Source: Halictus rubicundus
Taxonomy: Eukaryota; Arthropoda; Insecta; Hymenoptera; Halictidae
Direction of reading: 5' to 3'
DNA: 64,000 bases
Assembly: GCF_050948215.1 (NCBI RefSeq)
Contig: NC_135163.1
Coordinates: 3,534,001 to 3,598,000 of the forward strand
Positions 36,901 through 51,300 of this stretch are shown one piece after another; within the stretch, counting starts at the first letter, position 1, and each line of letters begins with the position of its first letter. Under the pieces are notes generated by a model, which saw only the letters and a list, made by a program, of their open reading frames with translations, ran no database searches and was not told the DNA's origin. A program made the translations under genes and the position numbers.

Positions 36901-39900
36901 GGTCGCCCGATTCCCCGTCTAAGAAGACCGATGGCTTGAAACAATGTCAAAGGGAATTAGGGGTCGCGTAATGAAGTCGGCGTTTTAGCCCGCTACGCAA
37001 TTTACATTTCGCCGAGAGCTTTCATCGATCTGAATATTAACCAGGATCTCGTCCCGGAGATGCTTTAAAGCTCCTCCCTGGTAATCAGTTTTTAACGGAA
37101 TTAAGTTCATTGTTCACCTGATCAATCTTGGCCATGCGGAACGGGCGTTATTGCCGCGCCGGAAAGGCGGACGAGCTGCGACAATCGGCGCGCCGGTACC
37201 GCTTTAATTATTCGACGCTTATTAATTAATAGTTTTATGCTCAAGGAATAATGCTTCTTTGCTGAATACGTCCCTTCGAGGAGCTGCCTCGGATGCCCTC
37301 TTCTTGTTTCAATCCTTTGCAGTACGGTTTCTTTTTTACCGTCAAAGGGATTAGAACTTCTTTGTCGAAGAAGAAGAAAATTTTTGTTATTTCGAGAAAT
37401 GCAGAAGAAGAAACTGTTTGCTTTCAATTGATTCTGCCGTGCACATCGATGACAAATATTTTGAGATTTTATATTTTTTGGACTATCTCGATCATTTCAT
37501 ATCGATAAGCAGAATATTCCTGTCGATTTCAACAATAAAATACAATTTCATACCGGTGTAAAGAAAGATAATAACATACATATACTTATTATATTCTGTA
37601 CGAAATCTTCGTTAAAAGTCTGACACGATATTACGAAAAATGTAAATAATATTTTTCTGGTTTTATTGAAATCTCATAAATACTTTCAAGAGGAAACAGT
37701 CAGCTAAACTGCAGCATACTTTTCTAAAAATTCGAGACTTTTCTTCGCAAGATTCTATTGTCACGAACGTGGAAGTGTTTATGAATACACTATCGAGAGG
37801 TGACACATTATTTTATTAAAATTCGAGACTTTTCTTCGCAAGATTCTATTGTCACGAACATGGAAGAGTTTATGAATACACTATCGAGAGGTGACACATT
37901 ATTTTATTAAAATTCGAGACTTTTCCTCCCAAGATTCTATTGTCATGAACATCGGAGTATTTATGAATACACTATCGGGAGCTAACACATCAGAAGTTCT
38001 GGAACCAACTTTGTGCGGTTCGAATATGCAAATGTAATCAAATAAGACACTATTTCTGACAAAAAGTACGCGAAACCCGGGAAAATAAAACTTGCGCGCT
38101 GAAATCGAGTTCGATTCACAATTCCAGAACGTAAAATATTTTGCAAGGGACGTTCGGCGAGTGATTTATATGCACAATTTTTTATTGAACCAATCCTGGA
38201 ATTTTACCGTATTTGCTTTTACTACTTTTGTACTCTATAAGAGAAAACCATCCTTTTCGCACATGTCGCTCCTTTTACTTTGCGCGCTCGTAAGTCGTAA
38301 ACTACAAAAGATATCGAGGAAACATTTACATAAATTTTACGCCGCTTCTAGAGCTCCATGTATCCGCGAGAAATAATTTTTTTTACGAAAATTGAATCCA
38401 CTCTTCCCCTTCGAAAATTTCCATCCTCTTCAGATACATAGAAGCTTTTACTCGAAATCCAGTTGCATAATTCAGCTGGAAAAAATAAAAATTTCTCAAA
38501 GAACACGAGGGAAAAATAATTTTTTCTCTTGTCAATCAATTTTGTCTAATAAGTACATTCTTTATGTATTTATGGCTTCTGAAAATTCTGTACAATGGTA
38601 TCTTGGAAACACTTGTGGTTAGTAACATTAAACAGTGGTACACTGTATAGTGGTTCTCGTTAGTGTATTTCAAAAGAGTTGCAAATACGGAATTTTTTAA
38701 AAATCTTCTGAATGTAAACGTACAGTCTTTTTAAACAAGTTTTCGCACGTTTACTGTACATTTGCTACAGAAGATACACACGTGCAGACATTTTTAAACA
38801 ATTTTGTTCAGGTGTACCAATGCTGGGTGAGATTGCTTTCTGAATTCAAGAAATGATAAAATAAGTGATAGAAAAAGTTGCATGATAACGTAGTCGGTCC
38901 GAGACTATCGGCAGCACGGCATGTTCACGGAAGATTCCACGCTGTTATCTTTCCCTCGGAGACAATTCCGCAGGTTCCCAAGAAAATTCCGAAAGACACG
39001 AGAGAAGTCGATACGTGTCTCCCATTTTCGATTCGCCGGCGTCTGGCGGATAAAAAGCAACTTACGAAACCGTGCTCGGAGCAATCCGTGGAACGAAACG
39101 GCAACTTTCTCGATGTAATCTCCGAGATCGACGTTCCCGGTGTGTCTCTCGTCGCGAGTTAGGAACAGTTTCGCCAATTTCCCGCATGCACGAGAGGCAC
39201 AACCGTGGAGCGAAAAGGTTCGCGGAATGATCGAAAGACCGTCGAGCCGAGAGATCGGCGGCCCTAATATATCCACGGCCTGGCCTCTCTAACCCTTTGA
39301 GGAAGCCTCGAAATTACTATGATCGCAGTAGGAGCTAGCTGGGCCCCCCGAGTTCGTGCGCGCGCGATTTCTCAAACGGTGGCCGAGAGAAAACTTTCCT
39401 CATTACCGGAATACTTTCGAAACCGTTCCTCCGATAACCGGATGAACTTTCGATGTTCCAACGGCGAATTATGTGGCCCGCGCATCGGCCCGCGATCGTA
39501 ATTGTTTCAACGTAATTGGATAGCGGTTTTATTTCGCCGCGCGAAACTGACGGCCCCTCTCCCCTTCATCCCCGTTTATCAGTGAAATGCGCGATTGAAA
39601 GTGCGCGCGACCATGCGACCGATTATATGAACGAATATGCGATTTATTTATCTGCGGCGGATCAATTTCAGGACACGGTGTAGCCGGCGAAAAACTGATT
39701 ACACATGCGATCAGGTTTGTTTGACGGATCCAGCTTGCCGAGGATTAAACGGGTTAAAACACTGCGACACGGAAATCTCACAAAAAGCGGAACACGTTTG
39801 GTCGAATTCACTGCGAAATCGCGGTGTTTTTCCAATGAAATTAACGCAAAACGTTGCCGGTGTAAACATTCGAAGTACATGCTGCTTGAACAAGTATTCT

Positions 39901-42900
39901 GATTTTTGCCACGGACAAAGGTGAATTTCAACAATTTTTTGTGAAAAACTTTTCATTTGTTCGAGGTTGTTGAGCGGGCGAGGAATTATTGTTTAATTTG
40001 CTTTTTGGTTCGTTTGTACCTCCATGAATCACGAAACTTGATCGAAAGTGTGTTTTCAACCATGCGACCATATAATAAATTTTAAAATAGCTATATCTAG
40101 GTTAAGGGACCCAATTGCTGTGGGGGTACCAATTACTGTGCCTATATTAATTATTTTTAAAGCATAATGAATATTAAAAACGAGCTGATTTTAATGAGAA
40201 AAATTTAGTATCTCTTTTTTAATATTCATTATGCTTTAAAAATGAGTATAATTAATACAGGGACAGTAATTGTAACCCCCACAATAACTGGGTCCCTGAC
40301 CCTAATATCCTATGCGTACAATAAATACAGCACGCTGTGGGCAACCATGCAGCCATTTTATAGCTTTTAAAATAGCTATTTCTAGGTTAAGGGGCCCAAT
40401 TGCTGTGGGGGTACTAATTACTGTGCCTATATTAATTATTTTTAAAGCATAATGAATATTAAAAACGAGCTGATTTTAATGAGAAAAATTTAGTATCTCT
40501 TTTTTAATATTCATTATGCTTTAAAAATGAGTATAATTAATATAGGGACAGTAATTGGTAGCCCCACAATAACTGGGTCCCTCGCCCAAATTTCATATGC
40601 ACACAATAAATATAATGAACAGCAAAGAAGCTCTAATCACCGTAACTGTAACATAAATCGTAGTGCAAAGGGTTAAGGGAAATTCCGGAGATTCCGTTCA
40701 CATTCTCATAATTAAAGAATTTCTGTTTTTAAATAGCATAATGACTGGTAATAGACGCACACGAGTGATTTAACTGTACTCCAAACACTAATGGCATTTA
40801 AATTGAGCAAATTACGTAGCACGCAACTAAATCAACAGTAGCGAATCAATTGGCAATTAACACGCATAACTGGACAGCTGTTTGTCCAATAAATATTTGT
40901 GCAACGAACGCCAACTCGCCGTGTACGAGTTACATCTAGGCGGCTAAAATTTTTACATTCGCTCTGGGATCCCGTGGCCAAGGGTTGCACTCGACAAATA
41001 ATGCAGAGGTTAAGATGTCGGGGCGAACCTCCCGTGAATACGATTTTAGTTAGCGAATCAGAGCGAAAGCGAGCGATTACAGCCACGAGAGTCTTCGTCC
41101 GGCTGTGCTGCCAAGGTAGGTTTAATTTTCCAAAGTGCTTATTGTGCACGAAGTTTAACGAGATCGAGTTAATAAGTATTTGTTGAAGAGTATTCCTCTC
41201 GGCAGCGATTCCGCGGGCACAATGTTGCTCCGAAGAAAATCTTCCGACCTAGAAAAGGTTCCGTTGTTTGCCAGAAGTTTCGTCCGAGCTACTTTATTAT
41301 TTCGCATGTCGGCCGGGTCTCGAAGATTTTCAGGGAGTCGCGCCGGGGCAGTGGCGGCTCAAATCGAGTGGAGGCCCCAGGCGGTAAAAATATTGGGGTC
41401 CTCAAACTCGAGTTAGAAATAGAAGTTCCAGGAAAACTCTCACAAACTTAAGAAAAATAAATGCTGCGAAATTCGGGGACCTATGGCAGTGGTGGGCACG
41501 GTGGGGCCTCTGCTTCCCCCACCAACGTCTCTATCGCGCAGCGCGCATCTCCGCTGCGCAGCGGGGCCTCGTGGATGTGGATAGACGGTTGGTTATGGCG
41601 GGACGTTGGTGGGGGAAGCGTTTTGTCGCCATGTCGAGAAAATCGAGGGGAATACAATGTACCCCCTCTCTGATGACCAGAGTAATGACACGTTGCGCGT
41701 GCGCGGCACCACGTGGCACGTCACGTGACCAGTCTACGGTCTTAGTGGGGGAGAGTGCTCATGGCGGTGGAATGGGATAGTGGAAGGGGAAAAGGAGGAG
41801 AGTGATACCGTTTGGGTATCACTTGGCGACGCTGCGGCAGCCATACGTGCCCATCACTGTGCCATGGTGTCCCGGGGCCCCGCGCAGCCGCTCAGTCCGC
41901 TTAAAATCCTCCACCGGCGCCAGGAGAGTTGCCGTTCGTTCCGGCCTCGCCGTAATCATTTTCCTGGTTTTAATTGTTTAATCGGCGAGCACCGGCCAGA
42001 TGAGGAAACGGCTCGCGAGATAACGACGGGCGCCCGTAACGCTCGTCGCTGTTTCCCTTATCTAACGACACCGCCGCGGTCCGGATTGCGCTGACATTGT
42101 AAAATGCGAAGGCGGCGTAACGGCAGGCGACAGTTATGATCTTTACAGCACACGGTTCAGCACTTAACGTGTGATTTAGCGGCATTGACGTTGCGTCCAA
42201 CCCCCGTTTCGCGGTTTCCCGTAGATCGGCCGCATTTAGCCGTACACTGAATAAGTAACGACAGATTTATGGCGCGATAGAAGTTTCGTCCGTGCCGACA
42301 ACGGGGACAGGTCACATCTTGCGAGCGTCACCGGCGCGTCGCGACGCGTCGGCTTCGTCGGTCGCGATGCATCTGTGCGATTGGCCTACCCTCTCTTCCT
42401 CCACCCTCCACGTTCGGAAGCATAATTGAAACGCTTCTGTACTGTTAGCTTGTAAACGTGTAAGGAATTCGAGCGACTGCGGCCCATGCGGGCCGCAGCA
42501 GGGTACCATAGGCCGGCCAAGGGCGCAGTTTATGATTACGGAGCGGACGTGACTTCAGGCTATTTTTGAGATTTAGCGGAACTTCCTGTTTTATGATGAT
42601 TTATTAGAGACTTCGTATTTTAGCTAAAGGTCTCAATAGTCGTTGACGTACCGTAAAACATCTGCGGACCAAACGTGCACCATTAAGGACCCTAGGTAGG
42701 CGACGAGGATTCGGGGCGAGGGTACCCAAATAAACTAGTCGGCTTCCCTCACCCTGTCGCCTCTCGGAGGGCGTACTCTACAATTAAGAAACCCGATTGG
42801 CTTCTGGGATGTAACCGCCTACACGGCAAAAACCGTTAAAAGTGTAGAGCGGAGAAGAAGCCGACGTTGTTGTAGCGCGCACGAGGGTAACCCATAGTCT

Positions 42901-45900
42901 TTGTATTTTTCCCGAATAAACGAGTTTAAGAAGTCGCACTCTAAGATCCTCGACATCCTTACAAACGAAATTAGAACGATTAACATGGAATGATTATAGG
43001 TCGATTTGTACGGGTTATTTAAACGAAGCTGTTACTTATTCAACCTTGAGATGTCCTTGAACCCATACTTCATATTGTATATCGTTATCGCTGGTATCGA
43101 GAGGTTTTCGAAACACTATCCGAACGAAATGCTAAGTCGTTTAGAATTTAAGAGAGAATTTAAATAAAAATGATAAGAGCGATAAACTTTCTAGCGGGAT
43201 TGCGGACGACAGTCATTCAGAATAATATGTCTCGATCGGTGATTAGTTCGAGGCGGAAAGTACTCGCAGCCCGAGGTTCCAGGGCTAATCGATCACGGGT
43301 AATCTCGGCGAAAGGAAACACGATTGAAGACGCATTAAAGACCGTCTTTTCACGGCCTCGATTCAATGAAGACGAAACTCTCTGCACCGCGGATTCAACG
43401 AACGGCCTTTATTCCATTTCACCATTTAACCGTTGTTACGAAAACAAACCAGCTACGGAGTAATTTGGAAAAAGATCTCGGCGAACTTAACCGGATAACG
43501 AATTAAGCGCCGCAGACCGTCGAGTGGCCGCGTGCTCTTTCCCCGGAACGCGAATAATAGTTTCCACGGGAACAACATTAATCAACGTTACTTTGACCGG
43601 AACCCACTTAAGGCGCCAGTTCCTGGAAATTCCCTCCGGAAATCCGTCCATGGATATCCCGTGATCGGGAAAATGATTTCCAACCCCTTGGCCTCTGAAT
43701 GTTGTGACCCCGTCGGACCTACAGCCCATTAACCAGGCTAATAATATTATCGAAAATATTCGACCACGTCCGTTCCGAAGAATTCCCTCCGACGAGGATC
43801 GTATTTCTGATCCTCGCAAAATCTCCGACAATCGCCATTACGTAAACCTCTGTATCGATATTTGCTAACCGGAGGGTTGTTTTCCATTTTTATCTTTCTT
43901 TTTTTAAGCGTCGAGCGCGTCAGAAAATTCGACGAAATTTTCACGATAACTCCCGCCGAGCCCCTCTCCATTTTCTCTATTTACAAAGTAATTGATGGGA
44001 ACGGCCACGGGAGCCGTCAATTTTTCCCTCGCGCGAAAATTTTCGCACACCCTCCGGCCTCGCGGAAACTTTCCTCCTCGGTCGACGCGTGCCGCGGCAT
44101 CGGCGGTTCTACCGCTCGCCGGGAATCGACTTTCGAAATTGTGTTTCACAGACAATCCGACGCACCACCCATTTCCCCGGTTTTCTTCAATTCTTCTCCG
44201 TTTCCCCGACGTGTTGCCGCAAGTTCCTCTCGCAATACCGAGAACTTGTATTGCCCCCGCACGTCTGATTCGCCCGTGTATGGCTATACTTAGGCGAACT
44301 GCTGCGCGCAATATCGGTACCAAGTTTCCGATCGCTTGTCCCAACCGCGATCTATTTATTGCCGGACATGGCGTAACGGATTATTGGCTGTTAGATTTAT
44401 TAATCGGAAATATGCGGAGACCGGAAAATCCATATTTGAAACTTCTGAAGCAGAGGTAACAGCACATAACACTTTATCGACCGGTAGCGGTTGAACATCC
44501 TACACACTTCTTACCGATCACTCGATCGCAAACACTTCCCTGACACCGGCTCTGTTACGGTTGCCGTGGCAACTGATTAATAGGCTACCGGTCGATAAGC
44601 GTTGGAAAAAACCGATTAATAGGCTACCGGTCGGTAAGTATGGGGACACAAAGCCGATTAATATTCATCCGGTCGGTAAGCCTCGGGGATAGAAAGCCGA
44701 TTAATATTGAACCGGTCGGTAAGAGTCGGGGACAAAGAGCCGATTAATATTCACCCGGTCGGTAAGCGTCAGGGACGAAAGTCCGATTAATATTGAACCG
44801 GTCGGTAAGCGTTGGGGACAGAAAACCGATTAATATCCACTCGGTCGGTAAGTGTTGGGTGCAAAAAGCCGATTAATATTGAACCGGTCGGTAAGCGTTG
44901 GGGACAGAAAACCGATTAATATTCACTCGGTCGGTAAGCGTTGGGGGCAAAAAGCCGATTAATATTGAACCGGTCGGTAAGTGGCGGGTACAGAAAGCCG
45001 ATTAATATTGAACCGGTCGGTAAGCGTTGGGGGCAAAAAGCCGATTAATATTGAACCGGTCGGTAAGCGTCGGGGACAGAGAGCCGATTAATAGGCTACC
45101 AGTCGGTAAATTGTTAATATGGAACACAACTGATTTTAAACGCTTGCCAACAACACAAACATGCTGCTTTCTCAACGAAACATCGAGAAAACAAATTAAC
45201 CCTTAGCACTCGAATGGCGACTGTAAAAAGTTCTATATCATTATTCGAAATATTTCTTACATTATTCAATTTGTATTTAATAAATTACTAAACATTTCAG
45301 TATTGCACGAGTAAATTGCACCATTTTCGTATGTACAACATGAAAAGAAAATATATAGAAGGGAAATATTCTAGGTCGGAAGAAATGATTCGTTTTGGAG
45401 TTACAATAGCTTCGAGTGCAAAGGGTTAATAGACAGTTCGCAGAAGTTTAAGTATTTCGATCTTATTGTAAACAATCTAAAAAAAGAAGGCAACCGCGGC
45501 GAGTTGAAGAGATTTTATTCTTGCAAGGAACAGATATCTTGCATTATTTCAAATAATGAATAAACTGAACTGTACCTAACAGTCCTGGCCTCGTGTAATG
45601 AGTTTCGAAGCACACGTTAGAGTCTGCACGATGAACAGGCGTAAGGGTTAATACTCGCGTTCAATAATTAACCTACTAGGCAATTTGCGTTAATTAGATG
45701 GGCACACCAAATCTAGGAGTCGGATGAGCCAAGAAGCTGCGATATCAACTGTCACTATATACTTCTCTGGTCTATTCAGGTTTATCCGTGGCCTTGTTCG
45801 ACCTCACCTTCAGAAGCGGCACCCCTTGTTTCTCCGCATCCGAGTCCCACACAAGACATAGATGAATTCATCTTTTATTCATGCCCCCAGACAGGGACCG

Positions 45901-48292
45901 CAGACGGTATACCTGTCTGCTGACGATGGACAGAGTGTTTTACATAAGTGTCACTGGGTTCTTCAACTTTCTTCGCACTCACCCCTTTCCCCCCACTGCG
46001 AGAGTTCCTCATGGTTCTTAGTGTATAATGGGACGATTTAACGAAATGGTCGAGGCCAGACAATAATGGAATTTATTGACGAGATTGTTTGTCATTGCTA
46101 GACTGCGGATTTTTATGCAATTTTAAGTTTTTATAGACAAATCTTGAGGAAATAGAATGAAATAAAATCCTATTTTTCATGGGAGCAACCTGTGTAGATC
46201 CAAAACAAATAAAAATCGTACTAACTTCTATCTAATTTATAGCATTTTTTGAAAATTCTCATAAGCCATAAAATATTAGCAATTTTGAGTCATTTTCAAA
46301 TGACTCTCCTGTAAAATTTCCTTCTGTTTTAACTTATTTCACTTTTCTTATGAATGAACGATATATTTAACAAAATTATTTGGGGCCCCCGGAGCACAAT
46401 TATGGCAGAGTTATAATAATCTACTTTCCCAGGCAGCAATCTTCGAATTGGCATTATTTCTGAACCCACTCGACAACTTGGCTGGAGATCTACCTCGGCA
46501 TCGAGAAACATACATAGCATTCATGCTATAAGTAAATTATGATTCCCTGGTGAGGCTGTTTCACGGCGAAGGATGCGTAAACAGAGAAGCAGAGGTCCTC
46601 TGAAACTCGCATAAATATCACGATGCTTGAAGAGTATTTCCAACTTTGCCAATACCACCGAAACGTCTTGCACATATTTTCATTTTGGTTCGTCAGTTCC
46701 ATAACTTGGACATTTTTCTGCGGATTTCATGCATTCCGGACAAAAACAACTGAATGAAATACTGTATTGAATTATTATACACTGTGAAAGGCTATATTAC
46801 GAGTATAACGATATTACTGTCGACTTATTTGAAACTATTAAACGACACAGGCACAATGTTATTCAACCCCCGTTTCTTACAGTCGACTTACAAACTTTCT
46901 GTTTTGCATAAAGATTCGCGCAGTCTGGTTATTAGCCTCGTAAATAAACGAACTCAAATAAAGCATGATAAACTGCTCGAAACTAACGTAACGATGTAAG
47001 TTAAGAAGTTAGAAGTACTGTAACGACGAGAAGCATTACCGATATTCGTAACTGTCTGCTGGTTGCGTTAGCTTGGCCCCCCTAAGTAGTATAAGTCAGC
47101 GCTTAGCCGGACCTTTTGCCACTAGTGGCACGAACCGCTGAACGATGATCGCTCCAGTGAGTAATTGGTGTTTTTAAATTACACAGGGCATAAAGGAACT
47201 CTTATTTAACACTCCCGCGATTGGCTAACCTCGTGTCGGTCAAACCGAGCTGTATTTCACGTTACTTCATAAAAATAAGAAAACTGTCAAATTTTTTGCC
47301 ATTTTTAAAAAAATAATATAGAATCAATTCCTGGTTTTTAAAATCTCAATAATCGTAAATTAAAAATATTATAACCCGTCGTTTAGACGCGGAAACCTAG
47401 TGCTAAAGAAAAATCACGGTTACGAGATACAAGAACGGAGTTAAATAATAATTAGTAGACTGCGGATGTTTACGCAATTTCCAATTTTTGTAGACAAACT
47501 TTGAGAAAATAGAACGGAATAAAATCCTATTTTTCATGGGAACAGACTCTGCAGAAAACAAAGAAAAATTGTACCAAATTCTATGGAATTTTATATTACA
47601 GCATTTTTTGAAAATTCTCATAAGCCTCAAATGCATAAAGATCCGCAGTCTGATAATTACTATCACGGTCACATCGAATTTCGCGTAACACATGCGAAGG
47701 GCCTGTTGAATTTTACCAAGCTTCCCGAGGAACTTGCGGACTAAAAACGAAAAGGAAAAATTTACTGTGAAATTAGCTGGTACACTATTTTTCGAAAAAT
47801 CCTGTTGTCGCAGTCGAGACACGGCTCCACCGTCGCGAGAAGCCTCTCGCCTAGCGTATACCGCAGGATTACCGTTGAAATTCCAATCGACCCGAATTTC
47901 GAGGCCTGTGTTTATTTCCGACGCGACTCTATTCGACCTCGTCGTACCGTTTCTCTCCCGCCCCCCGTTACGTCTCGGTTTCTTCTCTTTTCGTGCGGTC
48001 GCGTTTCTCTCGCCGCGTCGGGCTTTTTCTCGCGCGCTCGGATCCACGGCGCCGGAATATTTCAGAATATTTTACGGGGTTCCGCAGCGTTAAACCGATA
48101 CCGTGGCAGGTGCTCTGTTCAAGTTTCCTGGCGGAAAAAAGAAGGGGTCCCCGGGATAGAGGGGCCGAAGAAAAGGAACGGCAGAAAATCCAGGTTGTGT
48201 ACACAGACTGTCGAGAAGCGGCGACGGAGTCTCCGTTCGATACCGGTGGCGTCGCACAAGCCAGATGTCGGAATCGAATTCCACTCGGCATC

Positions 48293-48323
<31 letters not shown>

Positions 48324-51300
48324 ACGATTTCTTTATAGAACGGATCAGGTCGAGCGGATTTCCAAGGAATTTTTATACGTCATATATTGATAGGAATACC
48401 TGATAAGCTTCCACCGAAAGAAATACGTTCTTTCCCGATGCCGAGGATAATTCTTTGGTTAAACGGTCCGGCAACTTCCCGTTTGCAAAATTTCAACTGC
48501 GATCTCCTGACCTAGAATCTTGCACAATATCGATTTCTCTTTTCCTGCATTTCCTTAAAGCCCGTGTCTCTAGTACGTATATCAATTCTCAAATTTTCTC
48601 TTGAAACAACAACGACACCACGTCGTTTAACAAAATTTTCTCTAGTCAAAATATGCTACATCTTAGTTTGGATAATCATATTTTCTGTAGGCATTGTACC
48701 GGTTATTCTCTGGTAGCGAGATTAGTGCCTGAAACATGTATAAATTTTGAATGAAGACTACAGGCGAAGGACATAGTAGGATAAGCAGTGTTAAGCATCA
48801 ATACGATCGCAAAGAGTTAAAATCAATTTCTGCTCCTTCTCTTGTTCACGACTCAACCACAGCGCGACGCTGTCACTACGCTCCGCGTGGCCTGCCACCG
48901 AGTGGGCGTCAACCGCGCTCTGATTGGTCCGTGCTTTTCCTTAATAACTCGAAAACTACACGCTCCAGTGCGAAATGGTAACGGAAAATCATGCTGAGAA
49001 TCACCTCATCAATCATCCCTTCCAGGGTTCTCGATACTTTTCAGGACACGCGGTAAATATACAAGAAATTCCGAAACCATAGATTGTAATCTTAATTATT
49101 TTGTTATAGAAACAGAATCCTGAAGGTGGATCCTGAAAGTGATCATTTCTGTAACTTCCTCCTCTTGAAGGTGAATTAGAGGTCGTCGACGGGACGTTCA
49201 GTGCAGCAAAGTATCGGGCAGAGCGGCGAGTACTTTTTCAGTGCTCCGAGACACTTAACGTGATTCATCGATTTAAAGAATCTCGCCAGCGATCCATACA
49301 GGGAGAAATACAGGGGTGGGAGAAAGAACCGGAGAGAAAGGATCGAGGCGAAGAGGGGCGAGAGTAATTTGTCTAAAAGTTCAGGAAGGTAGAAGGAAAA
49401 TTAGCGAGAGCTGCGGCCGAGCTATTTGTTAGCGAGGTGGCAATAATGCTTCCTTCCCCCCCCCTGGCTCCCCCTCGTGGAAGTTTCAGTCTCCGTGATA
49501 ATTAAACTTAATAGCGTTACGTTACCCACCGAATCCGGAAAAATTCGCCGACTAAGGGATGCAGAGTGCACAATAAACGTCGCTGGAACGCTCTCAAGCT
49601 CCGTGTCCAATTCGATTTAGCACCGTGAATTATTTCTTCAGTGGAAACTTTACCGAGAAATCGCTCGAAACACGAAACTGGGGTCCATTAATCATCTTGC
49701 CACTAATGAAACACACACAGTATCCTCTACAGCTAGCAGAAGTAGAATAGAAATCTGTTTCCTCTCTTGATAAGTTCAATCGATTCCAACGATTGAAACT
49801 ATATCTTCAAATTCTCCTAATGTTTCAACAATTTTGTGCTTCCTTTGTTCATTTTTGTCAAATTGTGCAAACGATGTGAGAATATTTTTGAATTAACGTT
49901 TCTCCTATTCGTTTCTAGAATGTTGTACTTCTTTGACGGGTGATTTCTGAGCTGATTCGAAGTAACTTTTTCCTTTACGAAAATATTCTCCGCGGCTTTT
50001 TTAAGGAGTCATTAACGAAAAATATCGACCAATCAGAGCCACGCCACGCTACGAGCTGACATACGAATATTTAATACGTTAAAAGGAGCCAGTTAGGGAA
50101 TCAGTTTACACACTAAAAGGTGCCATAAAGAACGATTTAATTGGATTAGTTAAGTTGATAAAAGAAATTCTGTTCTTCAATTATGCTTTGATAAGGAAAC
50201 ACGAGTCTAATTTCGATTTAAAAAATGTCCCGAAAGATATCAGCACTTTTATGAAATTTACATATTTTTATACCGTCGACGTTATCTGATTGAAACGCGC
50301 TGAGCAGTTTAAAAAAATCTTAACGACGAGATATAATTAGATCAACAAAAATCTAGGACACCGTGTGACCGTTAACAATCCACAGTCACGTGTCTCGCGG
50401 ATTTTACGCATGTGTGACAAAGTTGAGTAGCCGAGATTTCAACGAATTTAATAAACGTCGATGTCTATTAAAATTAGCGAATCTTCTTATTTCTAACAAT
50501 GAATTGTAATAAGAAATATAAATCCGCATGGATTAGCAAGGCTCCTTCGGCAGTGAATTCTTTCTTCCCATCTAGTAAAACCGAGAATCTCTGACGTCAC
50601 GCCGTTCGATCGATTAATTTTTGCTGTCGAGCGCGCCTGCAACACGCGTGCCATAAGAAAATTAGGTGACCCCGGGACTTTCGAGTCGCACCGTACTCGC
50701 CTGTGAAATTTCGCCGTGACCCAGGAAAATTTTGCGAACGTGTGCGAGTCGCCTGCAGCATTTTTCCGACTGACGCCGGAATAAAGGGTAGCGCATGTAC
50801 GCTCCTCTCGAAGGGAACAAGCTCCAATCTACGACAATTTCTCGCGCTTCATAAGAACGAACGTTCATTCATCTTGATGATGAGACTAGCTCGACGATAT
50901 TTTTATTCGGCGTTGCCCCGACGAATTCTCTGCAATTTTTAAGGCCTGTTCAATCATCCAGTTAGCAGCTTTCTAGAACACTTCAAAACATTTAGGGGGA
51001 GTTCCCCTAACGCCAGACGCCTAAGGGTTTGCCTAAATAATTGAAAAAATATTATTTGTGATTTATATATAATTTGAGATTTTTATGTAATTTGTGATTT
51101 TTATATAATTTCTGATTTATATATATCATGTGATTTATATATAATTTGTGATTTATATATAATTTCCGATTTATATATAATTTGTGATTTTTATATAATT
51201 TCTGATTTATATATATCATGTGATTTATATATAATGTGTGAATTATATATAATTTCCGATTTATATATAATTTGTGATTTTTATATAATTTCTGATTTAT

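Noticed and set aside
47403..48047. 214-codon minus-strand ORF
   Set aside because: It runs through a GACTGCGG-family MITE and GC-rich flank, has biased composition and no domain.
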